Positions 37,103 through 44,374 of a DNA stretch of 64,000 nucleotides are shown one piece after another. Origin of the DNA: JAJCZZ01 sp964569085 (GTDB lineage Bacteria > Gemmatimonadota > Gemmatimonadetes > Longimicrobiales > Gaopeijiaceae). How positions within the stretch are numbered: the first letter of the stretch is position 1; the number at the start of each line of letters is the position of its first letter. A model generated the notes under the pieces. It saw nothing but the letters and a program-made list of their open reading frames with translations. It did not search any database and was not told the origin of the DNA. The DNA lies in the NCBI GenBank assembly GCA_964569085.1, contig CAZMTA010000002.1, positions 1 through 64,000 of the forward strand, written 5' to 3'. The translations under genes and the position numbers were made by a program.

Positions 37103-37112
37103 TTTTTCTTTT
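37073..37112 (+). terminator. Strong terminator in the cupin leader
   Basis: 13-bp stem with GAGA tetraloop (37073-37102) and the tract TTTTTCTTTT (37103-37112), 52 bases before the cupin ATG. Position before the gene points to conditional termination. Confidence 0.75.
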
Positions 37113-37164
37113 CCCCCCGGGAGCCCACCTTGCGGGCAGAACGCACGACTCCCGAGGAGGAATC

Positions 37165-37521
37165 ATGACCGTACGACCGGTGGACAGCCTGCCCGCCGAA
37201 GAGGTGAAGGCCGGCACGGGCACGAAGCGCCAGGTGCTCATCGGCCCCGACCAGGGCCCCAACTTCGCGCTCCGCCGGTTCATCATGGAGCCGGGCGGCG
37301 GAATGCCCCTCCACACCAACCAGGTGGAGCACGAGCAGTACGTGCTGCGGGGTCGGGCCCGGGTGCGCATCGGCGAGGAGACCCACGAGGTGAAGGCGGG
37401 GGACGTGGTGTACATCCCCGGCGGGACGCCCCACTCCTACGACGCCGAGGGCGACGAGCCCTTCGAGTTCCTCTGCGTGGTGCCCAACGGGCCGGACCGC
37501 ATCGACCTGGTCGAGGAGTAG
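37165..37521 (+). CDS. Single-domain cupin protein
   Basis: 118 residues. Cupin motif 1 is MPLHTNQVEHEQYVLRG (His, His, Glu metal ligands) and motif 2 is GDVVYIPGGTPHSY. Soluble, no signal. Acts on or senses a small ligand that is not evident. RBS GAGGAGG before ATG. Preceded by a terminator and a duplicated leader, so expression is probably controlled by premature termination. Confidence 0.85.
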   Translation: MTVRPVDSLPAEEVKAGTGTKRQVLIGPDQGPNFALRRFIMEPGGGMPLHTNQVEHEQYVLRGRARVRIGEETHEVKAGDVVYIPGGTPHSYDAEGDEPFEFLCVVPNGPDRIDLVEE

Positions 37522-37542
37522 CCCTCCCGTCGCCGCAGCAGA

Positions 37543-37578
37543 AAGGCCGCGCCCCCCGATCCCGGGGGGCGCGGCCTT
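37543..37578. terminator. Bidirectional terminator after the cupin gene
   Basis: A perfect 16-bp stem beginning AAGGCCGCG and ending CGCGGCCTT with a 4-base loop, between the convergent cupin and NHL-protein genes. Same sequence style as the hairpin at 28511. Confidence 0.65.
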
Positions 37579-37604
37579 GGTCGTTCAGGGGGGCCCGAGG
37601 CCCC

Positions 37605-38786
37605 TCAGTGCGCTCCGCCCGGCCAGGGCACCCCGAGATCGCCGGAGCCCTCCCCCATGCCGGTCATGACGAACTTCTGGAGGCGCTTCCCCTCGTAGGT
37701 CTCGGTGGTGTAGAGGTTGCCGTGGGAGTCGGTGTCGATGGAGTGGACGGCGAAGAACTGGCCGGGCTGCCGCCCGCCGTCGCCGAACATGGCCAGGACC
37801 TCCAGCTCGTCCCGGTCCACGATGTACACGCGCATGTTCTTCCCGTCGGCCACGTACATGAAGCGCTGCCCGGGATCCCTGGAGAAGGCGATGTCCCAGG
37901 TGGAGCCGTCGCCCAGCGTCTCCGGGGCGATGACCATCTCGTCCACGAACGAGCCGTCGGTGCGGAAGACCTGGATGCGGTCGTTGGGTCGGTCGCAGAC
38001 GTAGACGAGCCCGTCGTCCGACGGATCGGCGCAGTGCACCGGGTTCCGGAACTGCTGGGCCGGGGGCGCGTCGGGGTCGTACGGGCCCAGGTCCTCGTCG
38101 GAGGGGGCGTTGCCGTAGGCGCCCCAGTACCGCTTGAGCTCGCCGGTGCCCATGTCGATCACCGCCACGCGCTTGTTCCCGTAGCCGTCGGCCACGTAGG
38201 CCTCGTTGGCCTCGGGGTCGAAGGAGATCTTGGCCACCCGGCCGAAGTGGTCCTCGGCGTGGGAGTCGACGCCCATCCCGGGCTCGCCGAACTGGGCCAG
38301 GAAGGTCCCGTCCCGGCTGAACTTCAGGATGTGCGAGTCCTGGCCGCCGTTCCCGCCGATCCAGATGTTGTCCATGTGGTCGATGGACAGGCCGTGGTTG
38401 GACTGGGGCCAGTCGTACTGCTCCGACGGGCCGCCCCACGCGTTCACCAGGTTGCCGTCCGGGTCGAACTCCAGCACCGGCGGGGCCGGCGCGCAGCACT
38501 CGCCGGTGGGCGGGTCCTGGGCGGCGCCCACCTCGGTGCGGGCGTTCAGCGACTGGTGGCGGTGGATGACGAAGACGTGGTCCCGGGAGTCCACCCCGAC
38601 CCCCACCACCGAGCCCATGAGCCAGTGGTTGGGGAGCGGCTTGGGCCAGAAGGGATCGACCTCGAAGATGGGGATGGTGGCCTCGGGGGCCCCGGCGGCG
38701 TTCTCCAGCGCCGTGGCGCCCAGACCCAGGCCGGTGACGGCGATCACCAGCACGATCCCGAGGACGAGGTTTCGCTTCGACCGCAT
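37605..38786 (-). CDS. Secreted NHL-repeat beta-propeller protein
   Basis: 393 residues. N-terminal helix (LVLGIVLVIAVTGLGLGATA), then six or so NHL blades (DSRDHVFVIHRHQSLN; DHMDNIWIGGNGGQDSHIL; NEAYVADGYGNKRVAVID; MYVADGKNMRVYIVD). Cys pairs TGECCAP and VYVCDRP. Similar to peptidylglycine-lyase-like propellers common in Gemmatimonadota. Periplasmic or surface; function not assignable. Confidence 0.82.
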   Translation of the reverse strand: MRSKRNLVLGIVLVIAVTGLGLGATALENAAGAPEATIPIFEVDPFWPKPLPNHWLMGSVVGVGVDSRDHVFVIHRHQSLNARTEVGAAQDPPTGECCAPAPPVLEFDPDGNLVNAWGGPSEQYDWPQSNHGLSIDHMDNIWIGGNGGQDSHILKFSRDGTFLAQFGEPGMGVDSHAEDHFGRVAKISFDPEANEAYVADGYGNKRVAVIDMGTGELKRYWGAYGNAPSDEDLGPYDPDAPPAQQFRNPVHCADPSDDGLVYVCDRPNDRIQVFRTDGSFVDEMVIAPETLGDGSTWDIAFSRDPGQRFMYVADGKNMRVYIVDRDELEVLAMFGDGGRQPGQFFAVHSIDTDSHGNLYTTETYEGKRLQKFVMTGMGEGSGDLGVPWPGGAH

Positions 38787-38863
38787 GCGCGCGCTCCGAT
38801 GGAGTGGGACGGGCGCTGCGGGACTTTCCGCCCCGGCGCCTCCGTACGAGAATGCGTCATCCT

Positions 38864-40330
38864 ATGGCCCACCCCACGCTCCCGTCCAGCCGCCGACCGT
38901 TCCGCGCGGCGGCGCTCGTCCTCCTCCTCGCCGGCGTCGGCCTGGCGGGGTCCCGGTCCGCCGCGGCCGCCTCGACCACGTCGACGCCCCCGGCCCCGGC
39001 GGCGGTCCACGAGGTCCCCGCCGACGTGGCGGTGCAGGCGTACCTGCGGCCCCGGGGCTCCGAGCTCACGACGCTCCTCCGGGTCCCCCTGGAGAGCATG
39101 CGGGACGTGGACCTGCCGCTCCGGGACGGAGGCCGCTACCTGGACCTGACCCACCCGGAGCTGGAGGGGCGGCTCCGGGACGCGGCGCGGATCTGGATCG
39201 CGGGGTACCTGGCCTTCCGGGAGGACGGGCGGGACCTGGGCGAGGAGCGGGTCGAGGCGGTGCGCCTCTCCCTCCCGTCGGACCGCTCCTTCTCGTCCTG
39301 GGAGGGGGCGCGGGCCCACCTGGAGGGGGCCGATCCCGTCCCCCCCGGCACCGACCTCCCGCCGGGGCAGGCGCTCCTGGACGTGCGGCTCTCGGTGCCG
39401 GTGCGCGATCCGGGGGCCCGGTTCTCCCTGGAGCCCGCCCTGGCCCACCTCGGCGTGGAGACGGTGAGCGTCCTCCACTTCCTCCCGCCGGGCGGGGGAG
39501 AGCGGGTCTTCCGCTTCGAGGGAGACCCCGGGTGGATCGAGCTCGATCCACGGTGGCACCAGGCGGTGCTCCGCTTCGTGGAGCTGGGCGTCCGGCACAT
39601 CCTGGGGGGGCTCGACCACCTCCTCTTCGTCCTCTGCCTGGTGATTCCCTTCGGCGCCGTGGGCCGGCGGAGCCTCCGGGGCCTGGTGGGGGTGGTGACG
39701 GCCTTCACGGTGGCCCACTCCGTCACCCTGGGGGCGGCCGCGCTGGGGATGACTCCGTCCGCGCTCTGGTTCCCGCCCCTGGTGGAGGCGCTCATCGCGC
39801 TCTCCATCCTCTGGATGGCGCTGGAGAACATCGTGGGTGCCCGGCTCTCCCGGCGCTGGGCCGTGGCCTTCGGCTTCGGCCTCGTCCACGGGTTCGGCTT
39901 CTCCTTCGTCCTGTCCGAGTCCCTCCAGTTCGCCGGGGGGCACCTCCTGGAGTCCCTCGTGGCCTTCAACGTGGGGGTGGAGCTGGGCCAGGTGGCCGTG
40001 CTCCTGGCGCTGGTACCGCTCCTGGGAGGCCTCTACCGCGTGGTGGGCGAGCGCATGGGGATCGTCCTGGTCTCGGCGCTGGTGGCCCACACGGCGTGGC
40101 ACTGGACCGGCGAGCGCGGGGCGGCCTTCCTCGCCCACGACGTGCGCCTTCCGGCGTTGGACGCGGCGTTCTGGGCCGACGCCATGCGCTGGGCCGCCCT
40201 CCTCCTGGTCTGCCTCGGGGTCGCGTGGGGGCTCTCCGCCCTCCTGGGCCCCTCGGGGCGGTGGGCGCCCGGGGACGACCCCGGCGAGGCCGCCGGCGGG
40301 GCGATGGCGGAGGAGGGCGGCCGGGCCTGA
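38864..40330 (+). CDS. HupE/UreJ-like membrane protein with large N-terminal extracytoplasmic domain
   Basis: About 488 residues from ATG 38864; GTG 38804 or ATG 38852 also possible, upstream RBS is poor. Signal (AALVLLLAGVGLAGS), a periplasmic domain of about 220 residues, then a HupE/UreJ-like bundle with FVELGVRHILGGLDHLLFVL, TAFTVAHSVTL, GFGLVHGFGFSFVL and FNVGVELGQVAVL. HupE/UreJ proteins are linked to nickel uptake or metal handling, but no nickel enzyme is nearby. Confidence 0.8.
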   Translation: MAHPTLPSSRRPFRAAALVLLLAGVGLAGSRSAAAASTTSTPPAPAAVHEVPADVAVQAYLRPRGSELTTLLRVPLESMRDVDLPLRDGGRYLDLTHPELEGRLRDAARIWIAGYLAFREDGRDLGEERVEAVRLSLPSDRSFSSWEGARAHLEGADPVPPGTDLPPGQALLDVRLSVPVRDPGARFSLEPALAHLGVETVSVLHFLPPGGGERVFRFEGDPGWIELDPRWHQAVLRFVELGVRHILGGLDHLLFVLCLVIPFGAVGRRSLRGLVGVVTAFTVAHSVTLGAAALGMTPSALWFPPLVEALIALSILWMALENIVGARLSRRWAVAFGFGLVHGFGFSFVLSESLQFAGGHLLESLVAFNVGVELGQVAVLLALVPLLGGLYRVVGERMGIVLVSALVAHTAWHWTGERGAAFLAHDVRLPALDAAFWADAMRWAALLLVCLGVAWGLSALLGPSGRWAPGDDPGEAAGGAMAEEGGRA

Positions 40331-40399
40331 GGCGACGGCCTGGGAGGCGGCGGGTGCCGGCCGCGGACGCGCGGCGGCCCGGGGGGGCGCGGCCCTCCC

Positions 40400-42091
40400 T
40401 CAGTGGAGGAGCCCCACCACCTCCACGCCCCCGTCGGGCGTGCCCCGGAGACGGAGGTGGGCCGGGCGCCCCTCCACCCCGTCGTCCCGGCGGACGGTGA
40501 GCGTCACCACCACCGGGTCGTCGGCCTCGGCGCGGGTCAGCGCCTGGAGGTCGTCGGCGTCCAGGGGGAGGGTGACGCGCTGGCGTCCCGTCCCGTCCCG
40601 GCCGGCCCAGGTCGCGGAGGCGTCCCGGTCCAGCAGCCCCACCCGGTAGGTGCTGCAGGCGGCGTCCCAGAGCCCCTCCTCGAGGCCCAGGTCCCGGAAG
40701 GTGAGCTCCAGGCTCGTCCCGCCGTCGACGAGGCGGGCCTCCACGTCCTCCACCGGCGCCACCTGGCCGTACCAGTGGCGGACCACCTTCTCCTGGCGGA
40801 CCAGGAGGATGTCCAGGAGGGTGTCGGCGGCCTCGGGCGGGTACCAGGCCTCGGCCATGATGGCCTCGAGGTGGGCCCGCTCGAAGCCCGCCACCAGCTT
40901 GGCGCCCCAGTAGCCGTCGGGCGCGGCCATGCGCCGATGGGCCTCGTTGGGCAGGATCGGGCGCCACTTGGCCGGCTCGAAGGTCTCCGCGGAGAGCCAT
41001 CCGATGGAGGGGTGGATGATCTCCCCCTCCATGTCCTCCCACCCCACCTCGTAGGCGCCCAGCGTGACCAGGCGGGAGGCGATGGCCGGGAGGTCCACGG
41101 TGTTCTCCATCCCGTTCTGGGGATTCATGGGCCGCACCGAGCCGCTCCCCAGCGTGGTCCCGAAGTCGATGATGTTGTGGCGGAGGTAGCCGGTGGGCTC
41201 GATGAACATGTCCAGCGTGTTCTTCCGGCGCAGGTCCACGTGGTTCGTCCACTGGGCCAGCGCCCAGACGCCCCGGAGCTCCCGGCGGTCCTGGTGCGGG
41301 TAGTAGTCGTTGGGGTCGTCGTCCCGGGTGCCCTCCCACGCGAAGGGGCCCTTGGGGCTCCCCTCCAGGTAGAGGCTGGCCAGGGCGTGGATCCATCCGT
41401 CCTCGTCCTGGGCGGTGCGGGAGAGCGCCTCCTCCACGTCCTCCCAGGTCATGGCGCGGTCCTCGCCGCCCACCTCGACCTCGGCGTCGTCGCCCAGCTC
41501 CAGGTCGTCGGGACGGAAGCGGACGGCCACGTCCTTGGGCACGTGGTAGCCCGCCGCCCAGAAGATGCGGGAGGTCACCACGTCGGCGTTCGAGCTCATG
41601 CCCGGGAAGCCCGGAGGGTCGAACTTCAGGAGGTACACGTCACCCTTCCGGTCCTCGATGGTGAAGCCCGGCGTGGCGCCGTCCAGCTTGCCGGCGATGA
41701 CCGTCAGCGGGCCGTCCATGTCGGGCCCTTCTCCCGGCGGGCCCTCGGCGGCCTCCCGGGGGGACATGCCCCGGCGGTCCGGCTCGTACCAGGCCGAGGG
41801 GACCACGTCGTCGAAGGCCGTCACGTTGAGCGCCGGCCGGATCCCGGCGATGCGGCGGGAGAGGGAGAGGTGGTGCCCCGCCTCGTCCACCAGCGACTCG
41901 GTGAGGATCTTCCCGAAGTCCTCGCCTCCGTCCACGCCCTCGGGCTCCTCGATGGGCAGGGTGTCCGCCCACGCGTTGGGCGGCGGGGCGCCGGGCGCCG
42001 GAAGGCGCGCCGTCCCGCTGGTGCAGGCGCCCAGCGCCAGCGCCAGGAGCGCGGGGGCCGCGAGCCGCCGGGTGCCGCGCACCGGGCTCAC
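40400..42091 (-). CDS. Kinase-like lipoprotein
   Basis: 563 residues. Lipobox LALALGAC (Cys23). Kinase-fold signposts in the right order: ATP-binding Lys156 (GDVYLLKFD), catalytic loop HVDLRRKN (His284, Asp286, Asn291, with Asn five after Asp as in protein kinases) and DFG at 309-311 (IIDFGTTLG). The preceding KLDGATPGFTI is like the loop of HipA/Fam20-type kinases. A C-terminal beta domain follows. GTG start overlaps the barrel gene by four bases. Whether it is an active kinase outside the cytoplasm, with which nucleotide, is unknown. Confidence 0.8.
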   Translation of the reverse strand: MSPVRGTRRLAAPALLALALGACTSGTARLPAPGAPPPNAWADTLPIEEPEGVDGGEDFGKILTESLVDEAGHHLSLSRRIAGIRPALNVTAFDDVVPSAWYEPDRRGMSPREAAEGPPGEGPDMDGPLTVIAGKLDGATPGFTIEDRKGDVYLLKFDPPGFPGMSSNADVVTSRIFWAAGYHVPKDVAVRFRPDDLELGDDAEVEVGGEDRAMTWEDVEEALSRTAQDEDGWIHALASLYLEGSPKGPFAWEGTRDDDPNDYYPHQDRRELRGVWALAQWTNHVDLRRKNTLDMFIEPTGYLRHNIIDFGTTLGSGSVRPMNPQNGMENTVDLPAIASRLVTLGAYEVGWEDMEGEIIHPSIGWLSAETFEPAKWRPILPNEAHRRMAAPDGYWGAKLVAGFERAHLEAIMAEAWYPPEAADTLLDILLVRQEKVVRHWYGQVAPVEDVEARLVDGGTSLELTFRDLGLEEGLWDAACSTYRVGLLDRDASATWAGRDGTGRQRVTLPLDADDLQALTRAEADDPVVVTLTVRRDDGVEGRPAHLRLRGTPDGGVEVVGLLH

Positions 42092-43485
42092 CAGCCCTCC
42101 GAGCGGATGGAGGCCGAGATCCGGGAGCCCTCCGCCCCCCAGGCCATGTAGGCGGCCACCTGCGTCCGGCCGAGGTGGCTTCCCAGCCCGAAGCCCCAGG
42201 AGCTCCGGAAGTCCCCGAGCTCGTCGAGCCCGGAGCCGACGCTCCCCTGGTCCAGGAAGAGGAAGGAGTGGACGGAGCTCCCGTGGTGCCGGTTCCGCCA
42301 GATCTTCCAGCGCCACTCGGCGGAGCCGGCCAGCGCGGCCCGCCCCCGGAAGCGGCCCCAGTCGTAGGAGCGGAGGGTCGTGCCTCCGCCCAGGGCCGGG
42401 AGGTGGGTGAAGGGGACCTCGTCCTCGCCCCCCCGCACGACCGCCGACGATCCCCGCAGCACGAGCTGCTGATTGGTGGTGACCGGAAGGTAGGCGGAGG
42501 CGTCGGTCCGGAGCGTCTCGAAGTCCACGGAGGTGCCCTGGACGCCACGGTAGAGGTCGCCTCGCGCGCTCACCTCGAACCCGCGGGGCCACGCCCTGGC
42601 GGTGTCGACGCTCCGGTGGTCCACCCCGGCCCGGGCCAGGGCGAAGCGGGAGGTGCCGACGCCGGGCAGCGTGCGGATCCCCGGACGGGTGCCCAGGTCG
42701 GGGGTCGACCCGTCGAGGCCGTCCTCGACCTTGGTCTCCTCCCAGCCTCCGCCCGCCGAGACGACGGTCGAGCCGAGGCGACGGCTGACCAGGGCGTCGG
42801 CCCGCCAGCGCTCCTGGAGGTAGTCGGTCCGGGCTTCGGCCGGAGCGTCCACGCCCATGCCCCAGTAGGGCTCCTGGGTGAAGCGGGTCCACGCCACCCC
42901 GGCGTCCACGCCCCAGGGCTCCGGGGACACGTCCACGCCCACGCGGTGACGCTGGTAGGCGCGGAGGGTCAGGGCCGACTCCACCACCACCGGCGAGAGG
43001 CCGGTGAAGGCCAGGCTCAGCCCGGGGCCGCTACGCGCGCCCAGGTCGGACACAACCCCGGGCTCGAGGCCCAGGGAGGACACCGAGTTGTACGCCTCGA
43101 CCGGCGCGGCGTCGCTGGTGGGCAGGGCCACCCACTCGGCCACCTCGCCCACGCCGCGCAGCACCAGCTTCACGGGGTAGGTCGCGACGCGGAAGGGGAT
43201 GGACACCAGGTCGTCGATGCGGAACCCGTGGTCCCGAGGCGGCCGGACCAGGGCGTCCCGGATGGCCTGGGCGGAGTCCGGCGAGACCGGAGCCGCCACG
43301 ATGCCCGCGCCGGCGGGCGGCGGTCCCGACTCCTGGGCCCCGGCGGGGACGCCGACCGCGAGGGTCAGCGTCAGCAGGCCGAGGGCCGGGCCGAGACGGC
43401 GGGTCAGGGAGCTGCGGCGGGGATCTATGGGGTCCTCCAGAGAGCGTGCTCGTCGTTCGTTTCCAGGGACGAGAGTGGCAAGCAT
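42088..43485 (-). CDS. Omp85/BamA-type outer-membrane protein
   Basis: 465 residues. Signal near LGLLTLTLAVGVPAGAQ. C-terminal surface-antigen barrel (GGGTTLRSYDWGRFRGRAAL; SSWGFGLGSHLGRTQVAAYM) belongs to the Bac_surface_Ag/Omp85 family; only a short N-terminal periplasmic region, so not BamA itself. ATG 43485 is chosen, though the first 25 residues before the signal are unusual and a later start is possible. First gene of a two-gene unit with the kinase-like lipoprotein. Confidence 0.8.
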   Translation of the reverse strand: MLATLVPGNERRARSLEDPIDPRRSSLTRRLGPALGLLTLTLAVGVPAGAQESGPPPAGAGIVAAPVSPDSAQAIRDALVRPPRDHGFRIDDLVSIPFRVATYPVKLVLRGVGEVAEWVALPTSDAAPVEAYNSVSSLGLEPGVVSDLGARSGPGLSLAFTGLSPVVVESALTLRAYQRHRVGVDVSPEPWGVDAGVAWTRFTQEPYWGMGVDAPAEARTDYLQERWRADALVSRRLGSTVVSAGGGWEETKVEDGLDGSTPDLGTRPGIRTLPGVGTSRFALARAGVDHRSVDTARAWPRGFEVSARGDLYRGVQGTSVDFETLRTDASAYLPVTTNQQLVLRGSSAVVRGGEDEVPFTHLPALGGGTTLRSYDWGRFRGRAALAGSAEWRWKIWRNRHHGSSVHSFLFLDQGSVGSGLDELGDFRSSWGFGLGSHLGRTQVAAYMAWGAEGSRISASIRSEGW

Positions 43486-43618
43486 CGTGCCGCATCTTCG
43501 AGCGCCGCCTGTTGCCCCGCGCCGCCCCTCGTCGCCACCCTCCCTGGACCCGCTCCGGCCGGCGTCGAGCCGCCGGGATCGGCAGCCCCAGCAGCCCCCC
43601 GACCGAGGAGAGGCCCCG

Positions 43619-44341
43619 GTGGAACGAATCGATGCGCCCGCATTCCTGGAGGCGCTCGGGGCGGCCGGGTCGCGCCGCGAGCTCTGGACGACCGTGGTGC
43701 GGCGCGCCCGGGTGCGCCGCATGGCGGAGGTGGGGGTGTGGGAGGGTCACTTCGCCGAGGCGGTGCTCCGGGGCTGCCCGTCGGTGGAGCGGTACTGGAT
43801 GATCGATCCCTGGGCCCCGCTGCCCCACTGGGACAAGCCCTTCAACGTCTCCCGGGAGGAGTTCGAGGCGGTGTACGCCCGGGCCCTGGAGCGGACGGCC
43901 TTCGCCTCGGATCGGGTGGAGGTCCTCCGCGGAGAGACGAAGGACGTCGTGGACGCCATCCCCGACGGGTCCCTGGATCTGGCCTACATCGACGGGGACC
44001 ACACGCTCCGGGGGATCGTCATCGACCTGATCCGGCTCTGGCCGAAGGTCCGCGACGGGGGACTCGTCGGCGGAGACGACCTGACGTCCGTGCTGTGGCA
44101 GCACGGCCGGAAGTACGAGCCGACGCTGGTCTTCCCCCTGGCGGTCCACTTCGCCGAAGCCGAGGGGGTGCCGATCCTGGCCGCGCCCCACGGACAGTTC
44201 GTCATGCAGAAGGGGGGAGGAGGCTTCTCCTTCATCGATCCCGCGGGAGCCTACCCCGAGACCGCCCTCCGTCCCCTGCTGGAGCCGTCCGGCGGGCTGG
44301 TGGGCCGCCTCCGGCGCCTGCTGGGCTCCCTGCGCGGCTGA
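43619..44341 (+). CDS. Class I SAM-dependent methyltransferase
   Basis: 240 residues. MAEVGVWEGHFAEAVL (SAM motif I) and LAYIDGDHTLRGIVIDL with GGDDL are seen. Resembles Methyltransf_24-type enzymes of sugar or polyketide pathways; target unknown. GTG start with GAGGAGAGG upstream. The stop codon lies in the arm of a hairpin shared with the convergent next gene. Confidence 0.82.
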   Translation: MERIDAPAFLEALGAAGSRRELWTTVVRRARVRRMAEVGVWEGHFAEAVLRGCPSVERYWMIDPWAPLPHWDKPFNVSREEFEAVYARALERTAFASDRVEVLRGETKDVVDAIPDGSLDLAYIDGDHTLRGIVIDLIRLWPKVRDGGLVGGDDLTSVLWQHGRKYEPTLVFPLAVHFAEAEGVPILAAPHGQFVMQKGGGGFSFIDPAGAYPETALRPLLEPSGGLVGRLRRLLGSLRG

Positions 44342-44374
44342 GGAGCCCCCACGGCGGGACCGGCGCTCCTCAGC
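44337..44374. terminator. Hairpin built from two stop codons
   Basis: GCTGAGGAGC (44337-44346) and GCTCCTCAGC (44365-44374) form a perfect 10-bp stem that contains the TGA of each convergent gene. No T run. Confidence 0.45.

Larger units (their letters stand above)
36508..37164 (+). other. Structured intergenic leader region, no protein gene seen
   Basis: 657 bases with no convincing reading frame but many stable hairpins: TGTGGGG/CCCCACA at 36563-36581; the two repeat units at about 36781-36845 and 37041-37102; and, between them, GCCGGAC-GTG-GTCCGGC and a long nested stem from about 36935 to 36972. A possible -10 (TATCAT, 36627-36632) lacks a good -35. Read as RNA it is a highly folded leader of the cupin gene, or a separate small RNA. 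Confidence 0.5.
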
